Assembly (NCBI GenBank): GCA_025359625.1
Contig: JANYFT010000420.1
Location: 1-35,969 of the forward strand
DNA from: Ferruginibacter sp.
GTDB lineage: Bacteria > Bacteroidota > Bacteroidia > Chitinophagales > Chitinophagaceae
Length of the DNA: 35,969 bases
Reading direction: 5' to 3'
A program made the position numbers and the translations under genes. Under the pieces are notes generated by a model that saw nothing but the letters and a program-made list of their open reading frames with translations, did no database searches and was not told where the DNA came from. This document shows, in pieces, positions 8,807 through 17,806 of the stretch (its first letter is position 1; each line of letters opens with the position of its first letter).

Positions 8807-10051
8807 ATGATGAATGCAAAAAACCGGACAACCATTATTTTAATACTGGGCTTTCTTTCGGCCATCGCCCCCTTTTCAATTGATATGTATTTGCCCGGCT
8901 TTCCGGCCATTGCAACAGACCTGAACACCTCTATAGAAATGGTGTCTTATTCACTATCCAGTTTTTTTATTGGCGTTTGTATAGGGCAAGTATTGTGTGG
9001 TCCTTTATTAGACAGGTTTGGCAGAAAAATGCCTTTGTATGCCGGACTTTTATTGTACATCGCAGCAACCATTGGTTGTGTATTTACAAAGTCGGTGCAA
9101 GTATTAATTGCATTGCGATTTTTACAGGCTATAGGAGGTTGTGTAGGTATGGTTGCACCAAGAGCAATTATAAGGGACTTGTTTCATGTAGATGAAAGTG
9201 CAAAAATATTTTCGTACATGATTTTAATTTTAGGTGTCTCGCCCATAATTGCTCCCACAGCCGGCAGTTATATCATCACACATTTTGGATGGCATGCCAT
9301 ATTTATTTTACTCACCATTATTTCTGTATTGCTATTTGCTGCGGTGGTTATTTGGTTACCAGAAAGTAAGCAACCGGATTCCTCTTTTTCCCTGCAACCA
9401 AAATCAATTCTGGATAGTTTTTGGATTGTTTTAAAACAGCCACAATTTTTTACTTATGCAATTACCGGTGCCATATCTTCTGCAGGTTTGTTTGCTTACC
9501 TCGCCGGGTCGCCCTATGTTTTTATGAAACTGTTTGGTACTACCGAACAACAATACGGTGGCATCTTTGCTTTAATTGCAGCAGGCCTTATCACCAGCAG
9601 CCAGCTTAATAATTTGTGCCTCAAAAAATTCAGCAGTCAGCAAATTGTAAAGACAACCTTAGCCATCCAAACCATTGCGGGCCTTTTGCTATTTGCAGGC
9701 ACGGTTGCCGGATGGCTTAATTTATACAGTACGATTGTACTGATATTTTTATACCTCGGTTGCCAGGGTTTTAACTTTCCCAATGCCGCGGCCTTATCTA
9801 TGGCGCCTTTTGCAAAACATGCCGGTAGTGCTTCTGCTTTAATGGGGGCCATACAAATGGGTTTCGGGGCTTTGTCTTCGGCTGTTGTAGGATTATTCAA
9901 TCCTCATTCTGCAATGCCCATGACCGGTGTAATGGCAGCCTGCGTTTTACTGGCATGGATCCTCCTATTCTTTAGTGAAAAGAAAATAACCATTAATGCC
10001 AGTGCAGCAGATGTCGAAGAACAAACGCTTGATATGATTGAAAAATATTAA
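8807..10051 (+). CDS. Bcr/CflA-family multidrug efflux transporter (MFS)
   Basis: A 414-residue, 12-helix major facilitator of the DHA1 drug/proton antiporter group. It begins with the Bcr/CflA-type opening APFSIDMYLPGFPAIA. Motif A is seen at GPLLDRFGRK, motif B at RFLQAIGG, and motif C at GVSPIIAPTAGSYI. The C-terminal 20 residues are a charged cytoplasmic tail. It acts in the inner membrane, exporting drugs or small metabolites; the substrate is not predictable. Start: the tandem ATGATG at 8807 allows either Met. It is transcribed alone, divergently from fabG across a 160-nt AT-rich gap. Confidence 0.9.
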   Translation: MMNAKNRTTIILILGFLSAIAPFSIDMYLPGFPAIATDLNTSIEMVSYSLSSFFIGVCIGQVLCGPLLDRFGRKMPLYAGLLLYIAATIGCVFTKSVQVLIALRFLQAIGGCVGMVAPRAIIRDLFHVDESAKIFSYMILILGVSPIIAPTAGSYIITHFGWHAIFILLTIISVLLFAAVVIWLPESKQPDSSFSLQPKSILDSFWIVLKQPQFFTYAITGAISSAGLFAYLAGSPYVFMKLFGTTEQQYGGIFALIAAGLITSSQLNNLCLKKFSSQQIVKTTLAIQTIAGLLLFAGTVAGWLNLYSTIVLIFLYLGCQGFNFPNAAALSMAPFAKHAGSASALMGAIQMGFGALSSAVVGLFNPHSAMPMTGVMAACVLLAWILLFFSEKKITINASAADVEEQTLDMIEKY

Positions 10052-10349
10052 GGAGAAAGAAATTATTGTCGGAGCTTAAGATGAGAAGGAACCTTGGGTC
10101 AGCTTCATTTAAATAACTATAGAGAAATTATTTTAAAACATTGGTAAAAACTTTTTGAAAAAAATTATGCAAGGCCAGTTTCTGGAAATAAGGGATGGTA
10201 AAACAAGTTGGTTACTTGAATTGAATAGGATACGGAATAAAAATTAACACACTTATTATATAGCCAGCGATGCGCTTTCTTTTATTGAGGAAATTTATGA
10301 TTGGCTGTCTCTGTAGTCAAATTCTTCAAATTGTGTATTGCAAAATAAA

Positions 10350-10991
10350 CTACAGCAAATTAAAATGTGTATGCGGCTTTTGTGCAGCATGTAATATCCG
10401 CTTTTTGATGACAGCCATAGGCAACGGTTGCAACAGTTTTGGGGGGTCTGTATTTTCATCAATATCATCAAAATAAGTAACGGCTTTTAAAGCAATTAAA
10501 GGGTTTGAGTAGTTGTATTTTTTTACAAAAAAAGCTATTAGTTGGTCCATCGTAAAGTACTGCAATAAAAAATAAATATCTATAAAATCCTTCAACCTTT
10601 TACCGCTTTGTATAAGGGCATGAAGTTTCATTGCAGCAATATCTTCTTTGCTTAAATAAGTAATACCTTCCTCGGTAATGGGCGGCAATATAAATGGATA
10701 ATCATGTCTTATAAAATCGGTTTTTACATTATCAACAACACCCAATACAATATTGTTTCTTGATACGGTAACTTTAAAATCATGCTTACCTTTTAACGTA
10801 TCTTCTATGTCAATTGCAGTAAAATTATTTTGGCTAAATAAATCAATATCTATGCAGTTCCTGTCGCCTAATTGTAAAGCCAATGAGGTACCACCCACTA
10901 AATAAAAACCAGCTAGTCCCGGCAAACTTTGCTATTGTTGAATTACCTGAAAAGTTTGTGGCGAAATGATTAATGGGCTTTTATGCAGCAT
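10350..10991 (-). pseudogene. AbiEii/AbiGii-type nucleotidyltransferase gene with an early nonsense codon
   Basis: From ATG 10991, which overlaps the end of the upstream gene by 11 nt, the frame reads MLHKSPLIISPQTFQVIQQ, then TAG at 10934-10932, then QSLPGLAGFYLVGGTSLAL and on to the stop at 10350. Residue 20 would be Leu (TTG) in an intact gene, so this looks like a single TTG-to-TAG change. Downstream, the nucleotidyltransferase core is intact: GGTSLAL and the acidic IDIDLF, then KEDIAAMKLHAL and DFIDIYFLL, about 213 residues in all. In AbiE systems the AbiEii protein is a toxin nucleotidyltransferase (established). Re-initiation at TTG 10925 could still give a protein lacking 22 N-terminal residues. 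Inactivation or attenuation is likely but not certain. Confidence 0.8.
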
Positions 10992-11241
10992 GTAAAAATT
11001 CGGAGGCTAAAAAGAATTTAGAAAATTTCTTATCCCGTTCATCTAGCTGGGCACTCCAATCAATTACTTCTAAAATTTGCTCTTTTCTATATAAGCTAAC
11101 CATTTCACGCCACTCATCCAGGTTGCCTCTTTGCAATACTCTTTCAATTACAATTTTATACGATTTTTCATAATTGAATGTAGTTAAATCATACTCCCAA
11201 AGGAGAGCCGGATTAATAATATGTGGTTGCTGTTTTTGCAT
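10981..11241 (-). CDS. Small DUF6922-like protein, partner of the AbiEii-type gene
   Basis: An 86-residue protein with the pattern NPALLWEYD, then VIERVLQRGNLDEWREMV, then a C-terminal FFLASEF. From memory this is the DUF6922 type found next to AbiEii-like nucleotidyltransferases; I could not search it. Its stop overlaps the start of the nucleotidyltransferase gene by 11 nt, which indicates translational coupling and a two-gene unit. By analogy with AbiEi/AbiEii it may be the antitoxin or control partner, which is inference. A 7-of-8 match to the -7 element (TAACTTTA, minus strand, 11255-11262) lies 13 nt upstream of the ATG. Confidence 0.7.
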   Translation of the reverse strand: MQKQQPHIINPALLWEYDLTTFNYEKSYKIVIERVLQRGNLDEWREMVSLYRKEQILEVIDWSAQLDERDKKFSKFFLASEFLHAA

Positions 11242-11541
11242 TTTTTTTATCTCATAAAGTTACGCATTATTTGCCGAAAATGCTTTTGAAAAAATGGTTA
11301 TCCCTAAAAAGTATATTTGTTGCAGCAGGTTGGCTGTTACCAATATTCACGCCTCGTTTTCTATTTTTTACCACGCTTCTTTTTATCAGCTTTACAAAAA
11401 ATAAATTCACTTCAACTTGATAGGGATGGCGGCCTTTAAGGAAAACAAAACTTCTCAACGCCTCCACGGCAAATAATTTTAAAACTTCAATAAAAATTTT
11501 ATAGCCATTGATGATTATCTTTAAGCAACATAAAAAATTTT

Positions 11542-12909
11542 ATGGCCAATACAATTATTACAGCAAAAACAGATTCTCCGGGCCAACTTAAAAGAACACT
11601 TGGCCCTTTAATGCTTTGGGGGCTTGGCGTTGGTTATGTAATATCAGGAATGTATTTTGGCTGGAACCTTGGCCTTCCGGTTGGTGGCACACTGGGGCTT
11701 GCTATCGCCACTTTTTTTATCATCATCCTCTACATCACGTTTACTTTTTCTTACACAGAGTTAGCTTGTGCTATTCCAAAAGCGGGTGGCGTTTTTGACT
11801 ATGCCACCAGGGCCATGGGAAAAGATATCGGCTTCATTGCAGGCATGTCACAGATAATAGAATTTGTGTTTGCACCACCCGCCATTGCAGCTGCTATTGG
11901 CGCTTACTTTCATATTTTTTTACCCCAGTTTTCGGTTACCTCAATTGCCATTGTAGCGTATATAATTTTTACCGGGTTAAATATGTATGGCGTAAAAGCA
12001 GCGGCCACCTTCGAACTGATCATTACAGCTTTCGCAGTATTTGAATTGGTTTTATTCAGTGGCGTTACGTTGCCACATTTTCATTGGTCAAACCTTACAC
12101 AAAATGCTTTTCCTTTTGGATGGAAAGGGGTATGGGCTGCTATACCTTTTGCGGTGTGGTTTTTTCTTGGTTTAGAAGGTGTTGCCAATGTTGCCGAAGA
12201 AACCATCAATCCTCAAAAAAATGTGCTCAAAGGTTTTGGCTCTGCGTTGATTACATTGATCATTTTATGTGCCCTGGTATTCATCTCTTCTGTTGGCGTG
12301 GGAGGCTGGGAAAAAGTAGTATTTCCAACACCGGGAGCAGAAGCATCAGATTCTCCGCTGCCAATGGCGCTATCACAAATAACAGGCAACAGCGGCTGGT
12401 TGTATCATCTGTTAATAACCATTGGCTTAATGGGATTGGTTGCATCTTTCCATGGATTGATATTGGCTGCAAGCCGTGCCACTTATGAGTTTGGTAAGAC
12501 AGGTTGTATCCCGGTCATTTTCGGTAAAATACATCCAACATTTAAAACACCCGTCAATGCATTGTTGTTGAATATGGCCAGTGGCATCATTGCCTTGTTC
12601 ACAGGTAAAACAGGCGATATTATTACCATTGCCGTATTTGGCGCCATCATGTTGTACATCTTTGCAATGATCGCTGTATTGAAATTAAGAAAAACCGAAC
12701 CGGACCTGGTAAGGCCATTTAGGGTGCCCATGTTTCCCTACTTTCCAATCACAGCGTTGGTGATTGCGGTAATTTCTATGATCGCAATGATCACATTGAA
12801 CCTGAAATTAGCCCTGATCTTTTTTGCTATACTTGTACTTGCCTATATTTGGTTTCATTTTATTGTAAAACAAAAAACAGATGTCCAATCAACCACTCTC
12901 AACGGATAA
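11542..12909 (+). CDS. APC-superfamily permease, ethanolamine-permease type
   Basis: A 455-residue, 12-helix amino acid-polyamine-organocation transporter. It opens with LKRTLGPLMLWGLGVGYVIS, and the helix-1 segment GYVISGMYFGWNLGLPVGGT is characteristic, as I recall it, of ethanolamine permeases. Later features are ELACAIPKAGGVFDYA (helix 2/3) and PFAVWFFLGLEGVANVAEE. It would import ethanolamine or a similar small amine across the inner membrane. The 3' end overlaps the next gene, a glutamine-synthetase-like ligase, by 29 nt. This makes the pair an operon and points to an amine that is gamma-glutamylated after entry. A near-match -7 element (TATCTTTA, 11516-11523) precedes it by 18 nt. Substrate is inferred from type and context. 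Confidence 0.88.
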   Translation: MANTIITAKTDSPGQLKRTLGPLMLWGLGVGYVISGMYFGWNLGLPVGGTLGLAIATFFIIILYITFTFSYTELACAIPKAGGVFDYATRAMGKDIGFIAGMSQIIEFVFAPPAIAAAIGAYFHIFLPQFSVTSIAIVAYIIFTGLNMYGVKAAATFELIITAFAVFELVLFSGVTLPHFHWSNLTQNAFPFGWKGVWAAIPFAVWFFLGLEGVANVAEETINPQKNVLKGFGSALITLIILCALVFISSVGVGGWEKVVFPTPGAEASDSPLPMALSQITGNSGWLYHLLITIGLMGLVASFHGLILAASRATYEFGKTGCIPVIFGKIHPTFKTPVNALLLNMASGIIALFTGKTGDIITIAVFGAIMLYIFAMIAVLKLRKTEPDLVRPFRVPMFPYFPITALVIAVISMIAMITLNLKLALIFFAILVLAYIWFHFIVKQKTDVQSTTLNG

Positions 12910-14254
12910 AGTGCTGCAGCAACTGGCAGAACAAAATACGGAAAAAGTAAAATTGGCAGTTACTGATATTGATGGGATCCTGCGTGGTAAAATGATCAGC
13001 TATGAAAAATTTGTTTCTATTGTTGAAAAAGGTTTTGGTTTTTGCAATGTGGTATTTGGTTGGGATGCCGGTGATGTGGCCTACGATAATAGTGAGTACA
13101 CGGGTTGGCATTCTGGTTATCCGGATGCAACCGCAGTAATTGATTTAAATAGTTTTCGCCAGATTCCCTGGGATAATGATACGCCTTTTTTCCTGGCAGA
13201 TTTTCGTGATAGTAAGGGAAATGACCTGGCTGTTTGTCCACGCAGTTTATTAAAAAAAATTATTAAGCAGGCAGGCGACAAAGGATACACGCCTTATTTT
13301 TCACAGGAGTTCGAATGGTTTAATTTGATAGACAATACAGAACAATTGTATGCAGGGAAATTCAGGGATACAAAACCTATCACGGAAGGCATGTTTGGTT
13401 ATTCCCTGCAACGGGCCGCACAAAAGAATGATTATTTTAATGACCTCTTTACTTTGCTGAAAAAATTTGGCGTACCGATTGAAGGCCTGCACACGGAAAC
13501 AGGCCCCGGTGTGTATGAAGCTGCCATAACTTATTCAGAAGTACTAGAAGCCGCAGATAGGGCCGTACTTTTTAAAAGTGGCACCAAACAAATTGCACAC
13601 AACCATGGTGTGATTGCTACTTTTATGGCCAAGTTCAATGAAAGTTTACCGGGATGCAGCGGCCATGTTCACCAGAGCTTGTGGAGTTCAGCAAAAAAAC
13701 AAAACCTTTTTTACGATAAAAATAAAGCAACAGGGATCAGTTCGTTAATGGAAAGTTATATGGCCGGCCAACTGGCTTGCCTGCCTTTTATACTGCCTAT
13801 GTTTGCACCAACGGTTAACAGTTACAAGCGTTTGGTAGAAGGCGCCTGGGCACCAACTACATTAACCTGGGCTATTGATAACCGAACCACAGCTTTGCGT
13901 GCTTTGCCTTCCAGCAGCAGTTCAACAAGATTGGAAACACGGGTAGTTGGCAGCGACAGCAATCCTTACCTGGCAATGGCAGCCTGCCTTGCTGCAGGTT
14001 TGTATGGCATTAATAATAAACTGAAATTGAAAACACCAGCAACGGTAGGCAATGGCTATGCAGATAAAAAGAATGGAACCTTGCCAAAAAATTTGTGGGA
14101 AGCCACACAGGCAATGAAAACTTCACCCATTGCAAAAGAACTATTTGGAGAAGCCTTTGTTGAACATTTTACATCAACAAGAGAATGGGAGTGGCGGCAG
14201 TTTTCAAAAGTGGTAACAGACTGGGAGCTGAAAAGATACCTTGAAATTATTTAA
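12881..14254 (+). CDS. Glutamine-synthetase-family gamma-glutamyl-amine ligase
   Basis: The 457-residue protein has the GS catalytic set: SQEFEWF with Glu143/Glu145, ETGPGVYE with Glu206/Glu213, CSGHVHQS with His262, then NSYKRLVEGAWAPTTLTW, IDNRTTALR and RLETRVVGSDSNPYLA. These bind the metal ions, ATP and glutamate. The N-terminal beta-grasp-like region (about 20-110) contains TDIDGILRGK, as in PuuA/FluG/GlnA4-type members rather than housekeeping GS. Such enzymes join glutamate to amines (putrescine, isopropylamine, ethanolamine). Its overlap of 29 nt with the amine permease gene and the downstream hydrolase and dehydrogenases support an amine-catabolic role. The expected product is gamma-glutamylethanolamide if ethanolamine is the substrate (inference). 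The overlapping ATG is the only good start, since the next Met is at residue 38. Confidence 0.88.
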   Translation: MSNQPLSTDKVLQQLAEQNTEKVKLAVTDIDGILRGKMISYEKFVSIVEKGFGFCNVVFGWDAGDVAYDNSEYTGWHSGYPDATAVIDLNSFRQIPWDNDTPFFLADFRDSKGNDLAVCPRSLLKKIIKQAGDKGYTPYFSQEFEWFNLIDNTEQLYAGKFRDTKPITEGMFGYSLQRAAQKNDYFNDLFTLLKKFGVPIEGLHTETGPGVYEAAITYSEVLEAADRAVLFKSGTKQIAHNHGVIATFMAKFNESLPGCSGHVHQSLWSSAKKQNLFYDKNKATGISSLMESYMAGQLACLPFILPMFAPTVNSYKRLVEGAWAPTTLTWAIDNRTTALRALPSSSSSTRLETRVVGSDSNPYLAMAACLAAGLYGINNKLKLKTPATVGNGYADKKNGTLPKNLWEATQAMKTSPIAKELFGEAFVEHFTSTREWEWRQFSKVVTDWELKRYLEII

Positions 14255-14495
14255 AGAATAAGTTGCCGTGCAGGCGTTGAGACGTTTTTTGAGCCGGGCA
14301 AATACAGCAGCAATGTGCATCTTCATTGGCGTCGCACTCTTTTACTTTTTCAGCTATTTGGTACGCTTCCAAAATTGAAAGTTCTTAGGACAGGCGCAAT
14401 AAGAACAGTGAATAAAACAATAATAAAAAATCCGTGGTGATCCGGCCAGATCCGTTTCATCTGTATTTCTATCAAAAGAAAAATAATAAAAAACC

Positions 14496-15647
14496 ATGAC
14501 AGATTTTAATACCGTAAGACAATTTAATTTTCCAACTATTATTCGCTTTGGAGCAGGTGCCATAAAAGAACTACCCAATCATTTACTGGCCAACGGCTTA
14601 AGCAGGCCATTGATCGTTACCGACCCAATGGTTAGCGGACTGAATTTTTTTAAAGCAATAAAAGAAAGTCTTACAGCAAAATCAATTTCAGTTGAAGTAT
14701 TTTCAGACATTCACAAAAATCCGGTGAAGAGTGATGTGTTGAAAGGAGGAGATGCCTTTAAAGCAACCAACAGGGATTGTATCATTGGTATCGGCGGTGG
14801 AGCAGCAATGGATGTGGCCCGTGCAATTGTGTTGCGCATTAACCATCACCGCGATCTGTTTGATTATGATGACCTGGTTGGTGGTGATCAATATGTGACA
14901 GAAGACGTTCCTTATTTCATAACAGTACCAACTACCAGCGGCACAGGAAGCGAAGTGGGAAGAAGTGCTATTATTTCTGAAGATGATACACACCGTAAAA
15001 GAATTTTATTTGCGCCTAAGTTGATGGCGAAAATTGTTTTTGCAGATCCATTGCTTACAATGGAACTGCCGTCATTCATCACCGCAGCAACAGGTATGGA
15101 TGCATTAACGCACAACATGGAAGCCTATATCGCAAAGAACTTTCACCCAATGGCTGCAGGCATTGCTTTGGAAGGAATTTCTCTGATCAATCAATCAATT
15201 GTTAATGCTGTTAATAAACCAGATCTGGCATCAAGAAGTAAAATGATGATTGCTTCATTAATGGGTGCTGTTGCTTTTCAAAAAGGACTTGGCGTAGTGC
15301 ATTCACTTGCTCATCCTTTATCTTCTTTGTTAGATACACACCATGGTTTGGCCAATGCGGTGAACCTGCCGTATGGCATGCGTTTTAATTTACCTGGATT
15401 GGAGGCCGAATTTAAAAGAATGGCACTTACAATGGAGTTGAGTGAAACAAGCGGCGAAGCTGTAGTAAACCATTTGTTTGAATTAAATAAACAACTTGGT
15501 TTGCCAACAAGGCTCCGGGATATTGGTGTTAAAGAAGAACACATTGAAACCCTGAGTGACCTGGCATTGGCAGATTTTTGTCATCCAAACAATCCCAGGC
15601 CGGTAACTAGAAATGATTTTAAACAATTGTATACAGAAGCGTTGTAA
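14496..15647 (+). CDS. Iron-containing alcohol dehydrogenase
   Basis: A 383-residue group III alcohol dehydrogenase. It has the NAD-binding GIGGGAAMDVARA (about 98-110), TTSGTGSEV, and the metal-binding set from GMDALTHNMEA and VVHSLAHPLSSLLDTHHGLANAV, with the Asp and His ligands intact. It interconverts alcohol and aldehyde with NAD(H). Its stop overlaps the next start by one base (TAATG at 15645-15649), so it is co-translated with the gamma-glutamyl hydrolase. In the proposed route it would oxidise the hydroxyl of the gamma-glutamylated amino alcohol. That step is not needed for putrescine, so its presence argues for an amino alcohol substrate. A 241-nt gap separates it from the ligase gene. 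Confidence 0.92.
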   Translation: MTDFNTVRQFNFPTIIRFGAGAIKELPNHLLANGLSRPLIVTDPMVSGLNFFKAIKESLTAKSISVEVFSDIHKNPVKSDVLKGGDAFKATNRDCIIGIGGGAAMDVARAIVLRINHHRDLFDYDDLVGGDQYVTEDVPYFITVPTTSGTGSEVGRSAIISEDDTHRKRILFAPKLMAKIVFADPLLTMELPSFITAATGMDALTHNMEAYIAKNFHPMAAGIALEGISLINQSIVNAVNKPDLASRSKMMIASLMGAVAFQKGLGVVHSLAHPLSSLLDTHHGLANAVNLPYGMRFNLPGLEAEFKRMALTMELSETSGEAVVNHLFELNKQLGLPTRLRDIGVKEEHIETLSDLALADFCHPNNPRPVTRNDFKQLYTEAL

Positions 15648-16375
15648 TGAATGAATCTATAATAAAAATTGGTGTAACCTATACCGGAACAGACGAAAAA
15701 CACAGCAACTATGTGCGTTGGCTAAAGGGCAATGAACACATAGAAATTACCACTTTGTCACCCCTTCACACAGACCTTGAAAGCATAAAAGGTTTTGATG
15801 GTATCCTGTTGTCTGGCGGTGTTGATATGCACCCGAAATTTTATAACAGCACTGTTACTGATTATCCAAATGCGCCACAACATTTTCATGAAAAAAGAGA
15901 TGAATTTGAAATAGCGGTTTTTCAAAAAGCGCAGCAAAATAATATTCCAGTACTGGCAGTATGCCGGGGAATGCAAATGGTAAACTGCATACTGGGAGGA
16001 AATTTAACACAAGACATTGGTCCGGAAGCAAACGGCATTCATAAGTTTGAACACCATGATAAAGGGCACGGAATAAATATTGTACCGGCAACGTTGCTGA
16101 ATGAAATAACAGGCGTTGACAGAACCATGACCAACAGTGCCCATCACCAATGTGTCAATGACCTGGGCGAAGGCTTGTTGGTCAATTGCAGGTCAGACGA
16201 TGGAATTGTGGAAGGGATAGAATGGGAACACAAAGAAAATAAGCCCTTCTTTTTGGGCATACAATGGCACCCGGAAAGGATGTACAAATTTCATTTGAAT
16301 GAATTGCCATCAACAAAAAATATCAGGGACCGGTTTATAAAGGAGATAAAAAAAGTAATCGAAAAAACAGCTTAG
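15647..16375 (+). CDS. Gamma-glutamyl hydrolase, class I amidotransferase-like (PuuD type)
   Basis: The 242-residue protein belongs to the peptidase C26/PuuD group. It has the nucleophile Cys106 in VLAVCRGMQMVN, the partners His208 and Glu210 in GIQWHPERM, and the early GILLSGGVDMHP segment. PuuD cleaves gamma-glutamyl-GABA to glutamate and GABA. Here, from the neighbours, the substrate may instead be gamma-glutamylglycine or another gamma-glutamyl acid (inference). It is translationally coupled to the alcohol dehydrogenase gene by a one-base overlap and followed after 63 nt by an aldehyde dehydrogenase gene, with a stem-loop in that gap. Confidence 0.9.
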   Translation: MNESIIKIGVTYTGTDEKHSNYVRWLKGNEHIEITTLSPLHTDLESIKGFDGILLSGGVDMHPKFYNSTVTDYPNAPQHFHEKRDEFEIAVFQKAQQNNIPVLAVCRGMQMVNCILGGNLTQDIGPEANGIHKFEHHDKGHGINIVPATLLNEITGVDRTMTNSAHHQCVNDLGEGLLVNCRSDDGIVEGIEWEHKENKPFFLGIQWHPERMYKFHLNELPSTKNIRDRFIKEIKKVIEKTA

Positions 16376-16383
16376 GGTAGGAT

Positions 16384-16413
16384 GGTGGGTCACCCCAAAA
16401 AGGGTGGCTCACC
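16384..16413. other. Intercistronic stem-loop between hydrolase and aldehyde dehydrogenase genes
   Basis: GGTGGGTCACCC (16384-16395) can pair along all 12 positions with GGGTGGCTCACC (16402-16413), with two G-U pairs in RNA and a 6-nt loop. There is no T-run after it, so it is not a classic terminator. It could set mRNA processing or stability, or be a REP-like repeat. It falls within a possible 19-codon upstream extension of the next gene, which is the reason I reject that extension. Confidence 0.6.
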
Positions 16414-16438
16414 ACACAAATGCATAAAAAATTATAAA

Positions 16439-17806
16439 ATGAAAATTATTAACCCGGCAACAGAAGCAATAATTACTGAAGTTGCAGAAGATACTGTAGA
16501 AACAATAAAAGGAAAATTTGAACTGCTTAAAAAAGGGCAGCAGGCTTGGGGGAAAATTAGCGTAACCGACAGAGTGAAAGTGATCCAAAAGTTTTATGAA
16601 CTGCTGGAAACAAACAAAGACGAACTGGCCCATACTCTTACGAGTGAAATGGGAAAACCATTGCAGCAATCTTACAATGAAGTGAATGGCGCCCGTGGCC
16701 GTATCAAATTCTTTATCGACAATTCAGAAAAATATTTGGCAGAAGAGTGGATCACTGCAGAAGGTGCCACCAAAGAAAAAATTGTGTACGAACCATTGGG
16801 GGTGATTGCAAATATTTCTGCCTGGAACTATCCCTTTTTGGTAGGTGTAAATGTTTTTATTCCTGCATTAATTGGTGGCAATGCTGTTTTTTATAAACCT
16901 TCAGAATATGCTACACTAACCGGGTTACATATTGAAGCGCTGTTGTACAAGGCCGGTGTTCCTGAAAATTGTTTTCAAACAGCCATTGGCAGAGGGCAGG
17001 TAGGAGAAGAGTTATTGCTGTTACCGCTAAACGGATATTTCTTTACAGGGAGTTACCGTACGGGAAAATACATTGCTGAAAAAGTGGCTGGCAAAATGGT
17101 GCCCTGTCAATTGGAGCTGGGCGGCAAAGACCCGTTGTATGTAATGGATGATGTGGAAAATATTGAGAATACAGCAGGTGATGCACTGGAAGGGGTGGTA
17201 TATAACAGCGGCCAGAGTTGTTGTGCAGTTGAAAGAATTTATGTGCAGGAAAAAGTGTACGCTGCTTTTGTAAATTCTTACGTGGAGCAATGTAAAAAAC
17301 TGACAATTGGAGATCCGCTTGATAAGACCACAGATATTGGTCCGCTGAGCAGGAAAGAGCAACAGGCATTTTTATCCAGCCAGGTTGACGATGCAGTAAT
17401 TCTTGGAGCTACTGTTTTGAGTGGCGGAAAAATTCCATCAGGCAAAGGCTATTATTTTGAACCAACTGTTTTGGTGAATGTAAACCATGCTATGAAAGTA
17501 ATGACGGAAGAATCTTTTGGCCCGGTGATTGGCATCCAGAAAGTAAAGGACGATGCCGAAGCAATACAATTAATGCAGGACACTATTTATGGCCTTACAG
17601 CATCTGTATATTCAAAAAGCTTTGACAGGGCAGAAGAAGTAATGAAACAGATGCATACTGGCACTGTGTACTGGAATTGCTGCGACAGGGTGAGTGCCAG
17701 CTTACCGTGGTCCGGCAGAAAGCAATCTGGCTTGGGAGCTACGTTATCTTACCAGGGCATCAGGGCATTTGTTCAACCAAAGGCTTATCATATTAGGAGT
17801 AAATAA
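16439..17806 (+). CDS. NAD(P)-dependent aldehyde dehydrogenase
   Basis: Taken from ATG 16439 the protein has 455 residues, beginning MKIINPATEA like many succinate-semialdehyde-type enzymes. Active-site features are Asn130 in SAWNYP, Glu226 in LELGGKDP and the nucleophile Cys261 in SGQSCCAVER. The frame can be extended to 16382, but those 19 codons come from a stem-loop (16384-16413) and have no family resemblance. It is the last gene of the amine cluster. Its expected job is oxidation of the aldehyde made by the alcohol dehydrogenase to the acid that the hydrolase then splits, although a role in clearing free glycolaldehyde or another aldehyde is also possible. Confidence 0.92.
   Translation: MKIINPATEAIITEVAEDTVETIKGKFELLKKGQQAWGKISVTDRVKVIQKFYELLETNKDELAHTLTSEMGKPLQQSYNEVNGARGRIKFFIDNSEKYLAEEWITAEGATKEKIVYEPLGVIANISAWNYPFLVGVNVFIPALIGGNAVFYKPSEYATLTGLHIEALLYKAGVPENCFQTAIGRGQVGEELLLLPLNGYFFTGSYRTGKYIAEKVAGKMVPCQLELGGKDPLYVMDDVENIENTAGDALEGVVYNSGQSCCAVERIYVQEKVYAAFVNSYVEQCKKLTIGDPLDKTTDIGPLSRKEQQAFLSSQVDDAVILGATVLSGGKIPSGKGYYFEPTVLVNVNHAMKVMTEESFGPVIGIQKVKDDAEAIQLMQDTIYGLTASVYSKSFDRAEEVMKQMHTGTVYWNCCDRVSASLPWSGRKQSGLGATLSYQGIRAFVQPKAYHIRSK

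Noticed and set aside
10052-10349. Short frame at about 10167-10247 and other pieces between the drug exporter and the AbiEii-type gene
   Set aside because: Only about 26 codons, no recognisable features, several stops in all frames around it; probably degraded spacer.
11267-11467. Open frames on both strands between the DUF6922-like gene and the permease gene
   Set aside because: Short, mutually overlapping and without protein-like patterns; AT-rich spacer is more likely.
14255-14495. Possible insertion-sequence relic between the ligase and alcohol dehydrogenase genes
   Set aside because: The spacer has a slightly different look (CGTCGCACTC block) but no inverted ends, target duplication or transposase residues that I can show.
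16382-16438. Nineteen-codon N-terminal extension of the aldehyde dehydrogenase
   Set aside because: It is encoded by a stem-loop and ends just before a typical start MKIINPATEA.
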